In this document: piece after piece, positions 37,090 to 46,134 of the stretch | How the letters are laid out: every line of letters begins with the position of its first letter | Position numbering within the stretch: the first letter of the stretch is position 1 | From: Verrucomicrobiota bacterium | GTDB taxonomy: Bacteria > Verrucomicrobiota > Verrucomicrobiia > Limisphaerales > JADJPG01 | Length of the DNA: 64,000 nt | Assembly (NCBI GenBank): GCA_016713365.1 | Contig: JADJPG010000031.1 | Location: 1 to 64,000 of the forward strand | Reading direction: 5' to 3' | The notes under the pieces: generated by a model | Database searches by the model: none | What the model saw: the letters and a program-made list of their open reading frames with translations, nothing else | What the model was told of the DNA's origin: nothing | Made by a program: the position numbers and the translations under genes

Positions 37090-37836
37090 TCACGACATCA
37101 CCATTCCGCCGTCCACCGTCAGCACCTGTCCGGTGACGTAACGTCCGCCGGGCCCGGCGAGATACAGCGCGGCCTCCGCGATGTCCTCGGCCTTGCCGAG
37201 CGAGTTGAGCGGAATCTTTTCCAGCAACGCCGTCTTCATCTTCTCATCCAGCACGGCGGTCATGTCCGTTTCGATGAAGCCGGGCGCGATGGCGTTGGCC
37301 GTGATGCCGCGGGAACCGAACTCGCGCGCAATCGACTTCGTGAAGCCGAAGAGCGCCGCCTTGCTGGCCGCGTAATTGCACTGGCCGGCGTTGCCAATCA
37401 GGCCGATGACGGAGGCGACGTTGATGATGCGGCCGGAACGCTGCTTGAGCAGCGTGCGCGTGAACGCCTTCGTGAAGGAGAACGCGCCCTTGAGGTTCGT
37501 GTTCAGAACGACGTCCCAATCCTCGTCGCTCATGCGCATCAGCAATCCATCACGCGTGATGCCGGCGTTGTTCACGAGAATGTCCACCCGGCCTGCCTCG
37601 GCGAGAATCTTTTCACCGGCTGCAGCCACGGCCTTCGAATCCGCCACATCAACGGCAAACGCCCAGGCTTTGCGGCCCAGCGCGCGGATTTCCGCGGCGA
37701 CCTTCTCCGAGTTCTCGACCGTGCGCGAGACGCAGACGACGTCCGCACCAGCGGCGGCGAACTTGAGCGCGATGGCGCGTCCGATGCCACGTCCGGCACC
37801 GGTGACCACCGCCACTTGATTGGCAAGCGAGTTCAT
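37090..37836 (-). CDS. fabG: 3-oxoacyl-ACP reductase
   Basis: NADPH-dependent short-chain dehydrogenase of 248 residues performing the first reduction in fatty-acid elongation. Cofactor motif VTGAGRGIGRAIALKF, NNAGITRDGLLMRMSDEDWD, the catalytic Ser in INVASVIGLIGNAGQ and Tyr-x3-Lys in YAASKAALFG are present, and the end GGRYVTGQVLTVDGGMVM is typical. It leads the fab cluster; a 176-base gap to acpP suggests that acpP may also have its own promoter. Divergent from the P-type ATPase with about 130 bases between starts. Confidence 0.97.
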   Translation of the reverse strand: MNSLANQVAVVTGAGRGIGRAIALKFAAAGADVVCVSRTVENSEKVAAEIRALGRKAWAFAVDVADSKAVAAAGEKILAEAGRVDILVNNAGITRDGLLMRMSDEDWDVVLNTNLKGAFSFTKAFTRTLLKQRSGRIINVASVIGLIGNAGQCNYAASKAALFGFTKSIAREFGSRGITANAIAPGFIETDMTAVLDEKMKTALLEKIPLNSLGKAEDIAEAALYLAGPGGRYVTGQVLTVDGGMVMS

Positions 37837-37968
37837 AAGGGGCGTAAGTTGTCTGTGGTTGCGGGCGGGTTGTCAATAACAGCGATTTTCATTTCAGTTG
37901 GCCGCGAAAACCCGCGCGCGACGGAAACCAGTTGCTCTCCACCGGCTGGTTGCGAATTCTACGAAGCA

Positions 37969-40692
37969 ATGGCCCGCGCCGCTTCCATCGAATCCGTTCA
38001 CGCCCGGCCTGCGGGCGAAGTGGTTCGCGACTGCGGCACCGATGCCGCCAACGGCCTGACCGCCGCCGAAGCGACCCGACGCCTCGCGACCGGTGGACCG
38101 AATCTCCTCCCCAAGACCGAGCGCCGCCCGCTCTGGATCGTCTTTGCGCGACAGTTCGCCAGCCCGCTTATCTATATCCTGTTCATCGCCGCCGGCATCG
38201 CCCTCGCCGTGGGAAAGCAGGGTGACGCCCTCGTCATCCTAATCGTCGTACTGATCAACGCGTTCATCGGAGCGTTTCAAGAAGGCCGCGCTGAACGTTC
38301 CATGGAAGCGCTTCGCAAGCTCGCTGGCCTGCGAGTTCGCGTAATCCGCGATGGACACGAAACCATGCTCGAAGCGCGTGAACTGGTCCCCGGGGACATC
38401 CTCATGCTCGCCGCCGGTGACGGCATCGGCGCTGACGCACGACTCCTAGAAGCCGCCGCACTCGAAGCCGCCGAAGCCGCGCTCACTGGCGAATCGCTTC
38501 CCGTTTCGAAACATCCCGACGTGCAGCCCGCCGAAACCGCGCTCGCCGATCGTCGGAACATGCTCTACTCCGGCACTCACCTCGCCGCCGGACGCGGGCG
38601 CGCCGTCGTGATCGCGACGGGACTCGACACCGAAGTCGGCAAAATCGCGCATCTCACCGCTAACGCCGAGGAACCGAAGACCCCGCTCGAACTTCGCCTC
38701 GCGCAATTCGGGCGCTGGCTGGTCGTCGCCTCGGTCATTCTATTCGTCTTCATCATCGGGCTTGGATTGCTGCGCGGGCTGCCGCTGCCGGACATCTTGA
38801 TGGTCGCAATCAGCCAGATGGTCTCGCTCGTTCCGGAAGGATTGCCCGTCGCCATGACCATTGCGCTCGCCGTCGGCATGCAACGCATGGCCGCCCAAGG
38901 CGCGATCGTGCGTCGCCTCAGCGCCGTCGAAACCCTCGGCTCCACCACCGTCATCTGCAGCGACAAAACCGGCACGCTCACGCGCAACGAAATGACCGCC
39001 GTGGCCGTCTGGCTGCCGGACGGTCGCACGCTCGACATCACCGGCGCGGGTTACGCACCGGAAGGCGCGATTCGGGAAAACGGCGCGGACATCGCAAACG
39101 CTCCCGCCCTTGCGGCACTGCTCGAAGCCGCCGCGCTCTGCAACGACGCCCAGCTTGTTCCACCGGACAACACCGACCCGCGCTGGCGCGCTCTGGGCGA
39201 TCCCACGGAAGCCGCGTTGCTCACGCTCGCGCTCAAGGGTTGCGTCGAGCTGGAGGCGCTCCGCAAAGCACAGCCGCGGCAGGCCGAGATTCCGTTCGAC
39301 TCCACCACGAAGATGATGGCGACGTTGCACGGCCACGCGCTGCATGGACGCATCTGCCTCAAAGGCGCGCCCGAGGCGTTGGTTCAACTGTGCGGCTCCG
39401 CGCAAAGTGGAGAGAACGTGGTGCCGCTCGACGCCGCCACGCGCACCGCGATGGACGAAGCCGGACGCCGCTTTGCCGATCGCGCGTTGCGCTTGATTGC
39501 CGTGGCGGAGATCCCGAACGCGCCGCTGGATCCTGAAGCCGGCTTTGAACAGTTCGCCGGCAAGGCCGTGCTGCTCGGATTGATTGGCGAGATGGACCCG
39601 CCGCGCGATGAAGTTCGATCCGCCGTCGAGGAATGTCAGAAGGCCGGCATTCGGCCCGTGATGGTCACCGGTGATCACAAAGCCACCGGGCTCGCCGTCG
39701 CGCGGACGCTGGGCATCGCGCGCGAGGGTGACCGCGCCGTGGACGGCGCGGAACTGGAACAAATGCCGGAGCAGGATTTGCGCGCGGATCTTGACCGAAT
39801 CTCCGTCTTCGCCCGCGTGCATCCGGCGCAAAAGCTGCGCATCGTCGAGGCCTTTCAATCGCAAGGCCACGTCGTGGCGATGACCGGCGACGGCGTGAAT
39901 GACGCGCCAGCGCTGGCCCGTGCCGATGTCGGTGTCGCGATGGGCATCACTGGCACCGAGGTCGCGAAAGGTGCCGCTAAGATCGTGATCACCGACGACA
40001 ACTTCGCCACCATCGTTCGCGCGGTCGAGCAAGGCAGACTGGTGTTTCGCAATCTCCAGAAGGTGCTGCTGTTCCTCTTCGCGACGTCCATCGACGAAGT
40101 CGTGGTGCTGGTCGGCGCACTCGTCGCCGGGTTGCCCATTCCGCTGGAGGCGGTGCAAATCCTCTGGATCAACCTCGTGACGGAAGGCGTGGTGACCGTG
40201 AACTTGATCATGGAGAACCTCGAAGGCGACGAGATGCGGCGCAAACCATCGGACGGCAGTGGCTCGCTCTTCAACCGGACCATGCTGCAGCGCCTTGTCC
40301 TGCTGAGCTGCACATCGGCAGCGCTTACGCTCGTGTTCTTTTCGTGGCGGCTGTCCACCGGCGCACCATTCGCGCTCGTGCAGAGTGAGACGTTCACGCT
40401 CGTCGCGGTCTGTCAGTGGTTCAACGTGCTGAACTGCCGCAGCGAGACGGCCAGCGCGCTGAACTTGAGCGTGTTCAAGAATGTGTGGCTGGTCGGCGGA
40501 CTTGTTCTGGGAAACCTGCTCCACTTCGCAGTCATCTACACAGAACCGCTCGCACGCATCTTCCACACGACGCCGATTCCTTTCGCGGACTTTTTCCTCA
40601 TTGGCGCGGTCGCCAGCGGCGTGTTGTGGCTGGAGGAAATCCGGAAAGCCATCGTGCGCTTCCGCCGCCGCCACTCACCCGTCCGCGATTAA
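37969..40692 (+). CDS. P2-type cation-transporting ATPase
   Basis: Membrane ATPase of 907 residues. N-terminal cation ATPase segment (GLTAAEATRRLATGGPNLLP), membrane pairs, actuator loop AALTGESLPVSKH, the M4 ion-site motif PEGLP (289-293), the phosphorylation site CSDKTGTLTRNEM with Asp332, nucleotide domain (KGAPEALVQL), the hinge MTGDGVNDAPALARADVGVAMG and a six-helix C-terminal region. The PEGLP and DKTGTLTRNEM sequences place it with Ca2+/Mn2+ (PMR1-, SERCA-like) and related Na+/H+ pumps rather than heavy-metal P1B pumps; the transported ion is not decidable. ATG 37969 gives a standard N terminus. No regulator lies next to it. It ends 2 bases from the convergent esterase gene. Confidence 0.93.
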   Translation: MARAASIESVHARPAGEVVRDCGTDAANGLTAAEATRRLATGGPNLLPKTERRPLWIVFARQFASPLIYILFIAAGIALAVGKQGDALVILIVVLINAFIGAFQEGRAERSMEALRKLAGLRVRVIRDGHETMLEARELVPGDILMLAAGDGIGADARLLEAAALEAAEAALTGESLPVSKHPDVQPAETALADRRNMLYSGTHLAAGRGRAVVIATGLDTEVGKIAHLTANAEEPKTPLELRLAQFGRWLVVASVILFVFIIGLGLLRGLPLPDILMVAISQMVSLVPEGLPVAMTIALAVGMQRMAAQGAIVRRLSAVETLGSTTVICSDKTGTLTRNEMTAVAVWLPDGRTLDITGAGYAPEGAIRENGADIANAPALAALLEAAALCNDAQLVPPDNTDPRWRALGDPTEAALLTLALKGCVELEALRKAQPRQAEIPFDSTTKMMATLHGHALHGRICLKGAPEALVQLCGSAQSGENVVPLDAATRTAMDEAGRRFADRALRLIAVAEIPNAPLDPEAGFEQFAGKAVLLGLIGEMDPPRDEVRSAVEECQKAGIRPVMVTGDHKATGLAVARTLGIAREGDRAVDGAELEQMPEQDLRADLDRISVFARVHPAQKLRIVEAFQSQGHVVAMTGDGVNDAPALARADVGVAMGITGTEVAKGAAKIVITDDNFATIVRAVEQGRLVFRNLQKVLLFLFATSIDEVVVLVGALVAGLPIPLEAVQILWINLVTEGVVTVNLIMENLEGDEMRRKPSDGSGSLFNRTMLQRLVLLSCTSAALTLVFFSWRLSTGAPFALVQSETFTLVAVCQWFNVLNCRSETASALNLSVFKNVWLVGGLVLGNLLHFAVIYTEPLARIFHTTPIPFADFFLIGAVASGVLWLEEIRKAIVRFRRRHSPVRD

Positions 40693-40694
40693 AC

Positions 40695-41825
40695 TCAGGC
40701 GAGGTTCCGCTCGAACCACGCGAAGGCGTCGTCCTGCATTGCGCGGGTGAACCGGTGCGGTTCGTCGTAGAAACGACCGGTGAACTTGGTCTTCGCCCCG
40801 GCGCGTTCGTAGACGTTGGCGATCTTCTCGACTGATTCCTTCATGCCCGCCAGAGGGAACAAGCCGTCCCTCGAACATTGCTGAACTAGAAGCGCCCGCG
40901 GCGCCGCCAGCGACACGACATCCGGCCAGTCGAGGTAACGATGCAGCTCCGGAAGGAAATGAACCCACGAATGTGTGTCGAGATGGGCGTGAATCATCGG
41001 GCGCACTGTGGACATGAAACCCACCACGCAGCCGGCGCGGATGCGAGCATCGAGCGCACTGAGAAACATCGAACGATAGCCGCCCATCGAGATGCCGACG
41101 CAGCCAATGCGTTGCGGGTCCACTTCCGGACGGGTCACTAGATAGTCCACCGTGCGCAGGTCATCCCAGAAGACGATGCCCGGCCACGTCGTGCCGGCGA
41201 GCGCGAGCGCTTTCACGAGCGTCGTTTCCTTCGCGCGACATTGCTGGTTCAGGCGCCGGACATCGTCCATCGAGTATCGCGAACGATCCCAGCCGGACGC
41301 CAGATCGGCATCCATCATCGCACGACGTTCACCGAACATGAACGTATCAATGCTGATGACCACGTAACCTCGCCGGACGAACTCCGTCGCGGTCGGACGC
41401 CCGTCGTAGTTCTCACGATGATACGCCGTCATCGCGGGATGATTCGCGCCGAGGTCGATGACCTTCTCCTTGCCGAACAGAAACATCCCGCCGTGCGAAT
41501 GCAGATCGACAATGGCGGGCGCCGGACCGTTGAGCTTCTTCGGAATCAGCACGTAAGCCGGAACGCGAAAGACCGGCGTGGTCGAGAACACGATCTTCTC
41601 GCGGAAGTATTCGCCGCAATCGACGCGCTCAATGACCTCTGCGCGCGGCGCCACGGGCTCCGGCTGATAGCGCAGCACTTCCAGCAGCTTCGCGCGGGCG
41701 GCGGTTTGAAACTCGCCGAAGTTGGCGAAACGCCCGCTGAAAAACGAGTCCGCGTAGCGGTTGCCCGCGGCGATCTTTTCGACTTCGGGGAACAAGCTGC
41801 CGAGATCGGCGCGCGTGGGTTTCAA
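40695..41825 (-). CDS. Alpha/beta hydrolase, acetyl-xylan-esterase/Abhydrolase_7-like (mature part)
   Basis: Hydrolase of about 376 residues. N-terminal helical cap (LFPEVEKIAAGNRYADSFFS), strand VPAYVLIPKKLNGPAPAIVD, oxyanion-type LHSHGGMFLFGKEK, nucleophile in CVGISMGGYRSMFLSAL, a likely acid near QQCSRDGLFPL, and the catalytic His in FYDEPHRFTRAMQ. These enzymes cleave acetyl or other ester groups from polysaccharides and are usually exported. The frame begins with TTG 41825, but a complete Tat signal peptide lies directly upstream in a different frame (41822-41959). The true protein was therefore probably exported, and this frame alone would leave it in the cytoplasm. Confidence 0.85.
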   Translation of the reverse strand: MKPTRADLGSLFPEVEKIAAGNRYADSFFSGRFANFGEFQTAARAKLLEVLRYQPEPVAPRAEVIERVDCGEYFREKIVFSTTPVFRVPAYVLIPKKLNGPAPAIVDLHSHGGMFLFGKEKVIDLGANHPAMTAYHRENYDGRPTATEFVRRGYVVISIDTFMFGERRAMMDADLASGWDRSRYSMDDVRRLNQQCRAKETTLVKALALAGTTWPGIVFWDDLRTVDYLVTRPEVDPQRIGCVGISMGGYRSMFLSALDARIRAGCVVGFMSTVRPMIHAHLDTHSWVHFLPELHRYLDWPDVVSLAAPRALLVQQCSRDGLFPLAGMKESVEKIANVYERAGAKTKFTGRFYDEPHRFTRAMQDDAFAWFERNLA

Positions 41826-41959
41826 TTCACGGGCGGTGTCCGAGCGGGCGCTCCAGCCTGATCCGCCCCAAAAGCTTCCGGCGACAACGAGGCGCCAAGC
41901 GCCGTCAAACCGAGCGCGGAAAGGAAGTCGCGGCGCGAGGGAGAATTGGATGCGTTCAT
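41822..41959 (-). pseudogene. Tat signal peptide fragment of the esterase, separated by a frameshift
   Basis: From ATG 41959 the frame reads MNASNSPSRRDFLSALGLTA followed by LGASLSPEAFGADQAG and a stop at 41822-41824. The SRRDFLSALGL is a textbook twin-arginine signal. Its last codons overlap the esterase frame, which upstream of its TTG reads SDTARELKPTRADLGS and has no stop for several codons. A one-base loss between about 41845 and 41880 would explain the split. Either the esterase lost export or the assembly is wrong by one base. Confidence 0.65.
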
Positions 41960-42119
41960 GATCGAGAAGGTTCGTGTCTCATCCTGAGTTCGTTGGTGCG
42001 AGGAAATGTCTACCGAGGCGTCCGGTTCGGCGAGCGCGAAAATTATCGTTGCAACGATGGGGAGCCGGCGGAACATGGTGCGAGCAGAAACAACAACCCA
42101 CCAACGAAAGGACGCGCGT

Positions 42120-42563
42120 ATGGATCCGGCCACGATTGTTACCACGGTGATGGCAGTAGTGACTCCGTTTGTGAAGAAGGGCGTCGCCGAGTTCGGCCGC
42201 GCCGCCGGTCAAGCCGCCTGCGACAAGGCCGAGCAGCTCCTCGGTTACCTGAAAGGCAAACTCGCCGGCGATCCAGCAGCAGCGAGCAACCTGGAGAGGT
42301 TCGAGAAGAAGCCGGAGGTTTATCAGCCGGCCATCGAGGAAGCGCTGAAAGACAAGATCGCCGCGGAGCCTGCGTTCGCCGCTGAGCTGGAAACACGCGC
42401 GAAGGACCTCGGCCCCGTGCTCGTGATCATTCAAGAGATTGAAAAGGCCGATCGCGCGGTCGGTTTGCACGCCGATGAGCTGAAGTCCGGCAACGTCAGC
42501 GTGACGCAGAAGATTAAGGATGGAACCGACGTCACCGGCGCGCGCATCGGGCGCATCGGCTGA
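42120..42563 (+). CDS. Small helical protein paired with STAND NTPase, unknown function
   Basis: Protein of 147 residues preceded by a GAAAGGA-type ribosome site. The N terminus (1-50) is an amphipathic/hydrophobic helix region (MDPATIVTTVMAVVTPFVKK followed by GVAEFGRAAGQAACDKAEQL); the middle is helical and charged (NLERFEKKPEVYQPAIEEAL); the last 25 residues form a short glycine-spaced beta-like tail (GNVSVTQKIKDGTDVTGARI then GRIG). From memory, similar small proteins with a D-V-T-G-A-R-I tail occur next to or fused with NACHT/STAND proteins; this is recall, not a search. It lies 36 bases before the STAND gene, almost certainly in the same operon. Possible roles are effector, adaptor or inhibitor; the hydrophobic helix would allow membrane action. 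Confidence 0.75.
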   Translation: MDPATIVTTVMAVVTPFVKKGVAEFGRAAGQAACDKAEQLLGYLKGKLAGDPAAASNLERFEKKPEVYQPAIEEALKDKIAAEPAFAAELETRAKDLGPVLVIIQEIEKADRAVGLHADELKSGNVSVTQKIKDGTDVTGARIGRIG

Positions 42564-42599
42564 CCTACCGAATCCCGAAACGCCGTCTGACTCGCGCCC

Positions 42600-45500
42600 A
42601 TGCCCGTCGATCTTCCCAAAACAGTCGCCGATAACCTGCCGAGCTTCACCGGCCGCGAATGGGTGCTGCCGGAGTTGCTCAAGTGGTGGGACCACGACAC
42701 GTCGCGTCTCTTCGTGCTGACGGGTGAACCCGGCACCGGCAAGAGCATGCTGTCCGCGTGGCTTGCGGGCTGTGGACCGTTGCCCGGCGGCGCGGTGTCA
42801 CCGGAGCTCGCGCGGTTTCGTTCGCTCGTGCGCGGCATTCACTTCTGCATCGCGAAGAGCGGAAATTCACCGAAGTCCTTCGCCCAATCGCTGGCCAACC
42901 AGCTCACGCGTTCCGTGCCCGGCTTCGGCGCCGCACTGGCGGCGACGTTGAAAGAGCAGGTCAAGATTTCGGTCGAGCAACAGATCGGTCAGCTCAACGG
43001 CGGATCCGCGACGGGCGTTTTCATCGAACGCCTGGAGCTGGGCGGATTGAACGATGAGCTGAGCTTCGACCGCCTGCTGCGCGATCCGTTGAAGCAGTTG
43101 TATCAAGATGGCTACAAGGAACCGCTGCTGCTCCTCGCCGACGCGCTCGATGAAAGCCTGACTTACACCGGCGGCGTTACCGTCGCGCAACTGCTCGCAC
43201 GGCTCGACGATCTGCCGGCCCAGATTCGCTGGCTCGTCACAACGCGACCCGATCCGCGCGTGCTGTATCTGTTCCCCGAGATCACGCCGTTCGATCTGAT
43301 TCACAACGCGCCGCCGAATCACGACGACGTGAAACTGTTCGCGCACGGACGCCTCCGCGATTTGCCGGAGCCTCAACGCACGAAGCTCACGAATCGCATC
43401 AGCGAGGCGGCGGACGGAATTTTTCTCCACGCTCACCTCGTATTGCAGGAGCTGCTGAAGAATCCCGCGAGCCTCGCGAACGTCGACAAAGTGCCGTTGC
43501 CGCGCGGATTGTCTGGGCTGTACCAGGAGTTTCTCAATCGCGAGTTCGCCGGCCCGAACCGTCAGCGATGGTTCGATGTTTTCAAACCCGTACTGGGTCC
43601 GATAGTCGTCGCGCGCGGGCGCGGCTTGACTCACGCCCAGCTGGACAAGCTTGCCGGTCGCGACGTGACTGATGCGCTGGAAACCGCGAAACAATATCTC
43701 GACGGCGCGCTGCCTGACGGCCCGTTCCGTCCGTTTCACAAATCGTTTGCGGACTTCCTGCTCGAGGACAAATCCAACGTCGCCTACCACATCGAACCGG
43801 CGCGCGCACACCTGCAAATCGCCGATCGCTACCTCGCACCCAATGGCGGAGCGGCGGCGTGGCTGAAGTGGGATGATTACGGCATGCGCCATCTGGCCAC
43901 GCATCTCGCCGAGGCGATTCGCCTGCCGCCATTGAAGGATGATGCCGCGGAACAGGAGCCGCGGGTGCAACAACTCGTCGGCCTGGTGGTCGATCGTGAT
44001 TTCCGCGAGGCCCATCGCGCCCGGGTGAACGACGCCGGACTCGCTCAACGCGACTTCGAGCAAACGGTTCGCAGCGCGGCGTTGTGCGTCAGCGATCGTT
44101 CCCCGCTTCTCCTGGCCGAAGCGGTGCTCGCGATGCAATCGAACCGCAAGGAACTCCTGCGTCCTTCGCGACTGTTCGAGCTGGCGCGCGACGGCGATTT
44201 GGAATCCGCCGAGAAACGGCTCGTGCTGCAGAACGCCGAACGGTTCTGGCACGAGGCGGCGTTGATCACTCTCGCGTGGCTGGCAATTCCGGCGAATCCC
44301 GGCGGCGCACGCCAGCTGCGCGACCGTCTCGCGCCGAATGTTTCGGATGACTTGCGGCCGCTGTTGCAACGACTCGATTGCGCCTTCGGCCTCGCCCAAC
44401 CGCCGGGCCCGTTCACCGGTTGGTCGCCCGATCCGTCCATGATCAACAGCATAATCGACCGGCTCGCGGGTGGAGGAGGCGAAACGGCGTTGGAGCCGCT
44501 GAATCTTTCCGGGCTGGCGGCGCAGCCGGATTCCGCGCCGAAGTATCTCGCCGAGATGGACGGCCCGTTGTTGCTCGCGTTTGCCGCGCATCATCCGCCC
44601 GACCAATGCCAGTGCGTGCAGGAATACGTCTCCATGCACGCGGCAAATCATTACGCGTATTACCGGAACCGCTCGCTCGCTGCTCTGCTGAAATGCTTCG
44701 TGCAGCATCCGTCGCAGGACTGGGTGCGCGACATGATGGAGGATCTCGTCGGTGGCGCGCTGGCCGGCAGCCCGATTGCGTTCCGCGAAAGTCTCGGCTT
44801 TGCATTGATCGGACTACGCGGAAAGGCAGGGCTGGCTTCCGCGTCGTCCCGGCTCGATGCAATGGCTGCACACGTCGAGCAACAATGCGCCAACCTTTCG
44901 CCGATGCGCGGCGAAGGCGATCCGTGGAGCTACCATCTCCGGCGCCTGATCGCGCTCGCGGAGACGTTCTTCTTCGCCCGCGGTGACTTCAAACGAGCAC
45001 AGGCGCTATTGAATCTCGCGTTGCAGATTCCCTACGGGTTCGCGGGCTTTCGCAGCAAAGCGATGCTGACGGTGGCAGACGCATCGCGAATCTGTGAACC
45101 CGCAAACACAGCCAACCTTCAGCGGGCAATGGAGATGGCGCTGATTTCCGCGCACAACGTCCAGGACCATCGCTTCTGCCTCGCGGACACGGCGCGGGTG
45201 AACGCGATGTATCATCACTGGTCGCTGACGGACGGCGGGAACTGGGATTTGGAATCAATGGTTCAAACGCTCGCGAGCGAACCAGATTTGCCCATGCACG
45301 GAGCGGTGCATGTCGTGGGGGAACAATTCCGCCATCGCAGCGGGAACCAGAAGCTGCCGATTCCGCCGACCTTTTGGGGCGCAAATACGCTGGCGGCCAT
45401 CGCGGAAATCCATGGCTGCGCAGTGGGCGAGCTATTGCGATTGAACCGGGAGAAGGGCTGGACGGCGACTCAACTGTTGCCCGCTGGGGCTCCGGTGACG

Positions 45501-45785
45501 ATTCCCGATCCAGAAATGCTGCCGCTCATCGCCGCGCGACTTTCAGCGGAGGTGGTGGCGGACGGGAAACTCAGCGACGAAGAGCGAGTGCGGCTCTTGC
45601 AGGCGCTTGTGCCGGTGGCGGCGCAGAACCTGACCGCGCTCGATGCGGTGCTAGCTCGGTTGCTGTTGGTCAGCAGCCCCGCCGACGCGGGAACGCTCGA
45701 CCGGTTGCAGCAGTTGATCGACGCGCATGTCCCGTTCGAGCCGGTGCCGGGGATTCGCTTTCCGCTTCTGGCCGCGGAGATGTAG
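42600..45785 (+). CDS. STAND/NACHT-type NTPase with C-terminal LysM-like domain
   Basis: Large protein of 1061 residues. The NTPase core starts near residue 15 (FTGREWVLPELLKWW), with Walker A GEPGTGKS (42-49), Walker B PLLLLADALDES (about 175-186), sensor WLVTTRPDP, and a winged-helix-like region (FADFLLEDKSNVAYHIEPAR). Residues about 400-910 are a helical array, probably superhelical repeats (for example GDFKRAQALLNLALQIPYGF). At about 928-972 there is a LysM-like domain: TLAAIAEIHGCAVGELLRLN, then LLPAGAPVTIPD. A helical tail (DGKLSDEERVRLLQALVPVA) ends the protein. STAND ATPases act as switches that oligomerise on ligand sensing, often in antiphage or programmed cell death systems. There is no N-terminal effector domain, so the small upstream protein is the obvious partner. 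No signal peptide; cytosolic. Confidence 0.85.
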   Translation: MPVDLPKTVADNLPSFTGREWVLPELLKWWDHDTSRLFVLTGEPGTGKSMLSAWLAGCGPLPGGAVSPELARFRSLVRGIHFCIAKSGNSPKSFAQSLANQLTRSVPGFGAALAATLKEQVKISVEQQIGQLNGGSATGVFIERLELGGLNDELSFDRLLRDPLKQLYQDGYKEPLLLLADALDESLTYTGGVTVAQLLARLDDLPAQIRWLVTTRPDPRVLYLFPEITPFDLIHNAPPNHDDVKLFAHGRLRDLPEPQRTKLTNRISEAADGIFLHAHLVLQELLKNPASLANVDKVPLPRGLSGLYQEFLNREFAGPNRQRWFDVFKPVLGPIVVARGRGLTHAQLDKLAGRDVTDALETAKQYLDGALPDGPFRPFHKSFADFLLEDKSNVAYHIEPARAHLQIADRYLAPNGGAAAWLKWDDYGMRHLATHLAEAIRLPPLKDDAAEQEPRVQQLVGLVVDRDFREAHRARVNDAGLAQRDFEQTVRSAALCVSDRSPLLLAEAVLAMQSNRKELLRPSRLFELARDGDLESAEKRLVLQNAERFWHEAALITLAWLAIPANPGGARQLRDRLAPNVSDDLRPLLQRLDCAFGLAQPPGPFTGWSPDPSMINSIIDRLAGGGGETALEPLNLSGLAAQPDSAPKYLAEMDGPLLLAFAAHHPPDQCQCVQEYVSMHAANHYAYYRNRSLAALLKCFVQHPSQDWVRDMMEDLVGGALAGSPIAFRESLGFALIGLRGKAGLASASSRLDAMAAHVEQQCANLSPMRGEGDPWSYHLRRLIALAETFFFARGDFKRAQALLNLALQIPYGFAGFRSKAMLTVADASRICEPANTANLQRAMEMALISAHNVQDHRFCLADTARVNAMYHHWSLTDGGNWDLESMVQTLASEPDLPMHGAVHVVGEQFRHRSGNQKLPIPPTFWGANTLAAIAEIHGCAVGELLRLNREKGWTATQLLPAGAPVTIPDPEMLPLIAARLSAEVVADGKLSDEERVRLLQALVPVAAQNLTALDAVLARLLLVSSPADAGTLDRLQQLIDAHVPFEPVPGIRFPLLAAEM

Positions 45786-45800
45786 CCCGAGACAAGCTCG

Positions 45801-46082
45801 CTAGGATTTCTGCTGGCGGACCTTTTCTTTCTTCTCCTCCAACTCAGCGGCGAGGGTCTTCTTTTCGCTGACGATCTGTTTCTCGATCTGCTCGACAGCT
45901 TCCCAATCTCCCTTGGCGGAGGCTTTGGTCAGCTCGTCTTTCAGGAAGATGTCTCGCTCGGCGACCTTGGAGGCATAGAGCGAATCAATCTCAGCAAGTT
46001 CCTTTTTCTGGGCGGCCGAAAGCTTGACCGTCGGGGACGACTTGTTGAGTCGTTCCATCGCGAGTTCGTAGGCGGATTTCAT
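45801..46082 (-). CDS. Small coiled-coil protein, unknown function
   Basis: Protein of 93 residues, highly charged and almost wholly helical: SAYELAMERLNKSSPTVKLS, then AAQKKELAEIDSLYASKVAE and a Glu/Lys-rich end (LAAELEEKKEKVRQQKS). Proteins starting KSAYELAMERL are recurrent small hypotheticals in PVC genomes (from memory). It has no signal or membrane helix and may be a structural or chaperone-like cytosolic protein. It ends 15 bases from the convergent STAND gene and starts 52 bases after the Rieske gene on the same strand, so it may be the last gene of that run. Confidence 0.8.
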   Translation of the reverse strand: MKSAYELAMERLNKSSPTVKLSAAQKKELAEIDSLYASKVAERDIFLKDELTKASAKGDWEAVEQIEKQIVSEKKTLAAELEEKKEKVRQQKS

Positions 46083-46134
46083 ATAAATGGATTAAGGGGA
46101 TCGGGGTGGCTTGAAAGGCGGCGCGCCAGTCGAG

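Noticed and set aside
38740..40674. 644-codon minus-strand frame opposite the P-type ATPase
   Set aside because: Shadow of a clearly conserved ATPase gene.
42867..44708. 613-codon minus-strand frame opposite the STAND gene
   Set aside because: Plus strand has Walker motifs and coherent helical repeats; antisense is compositionally biased.
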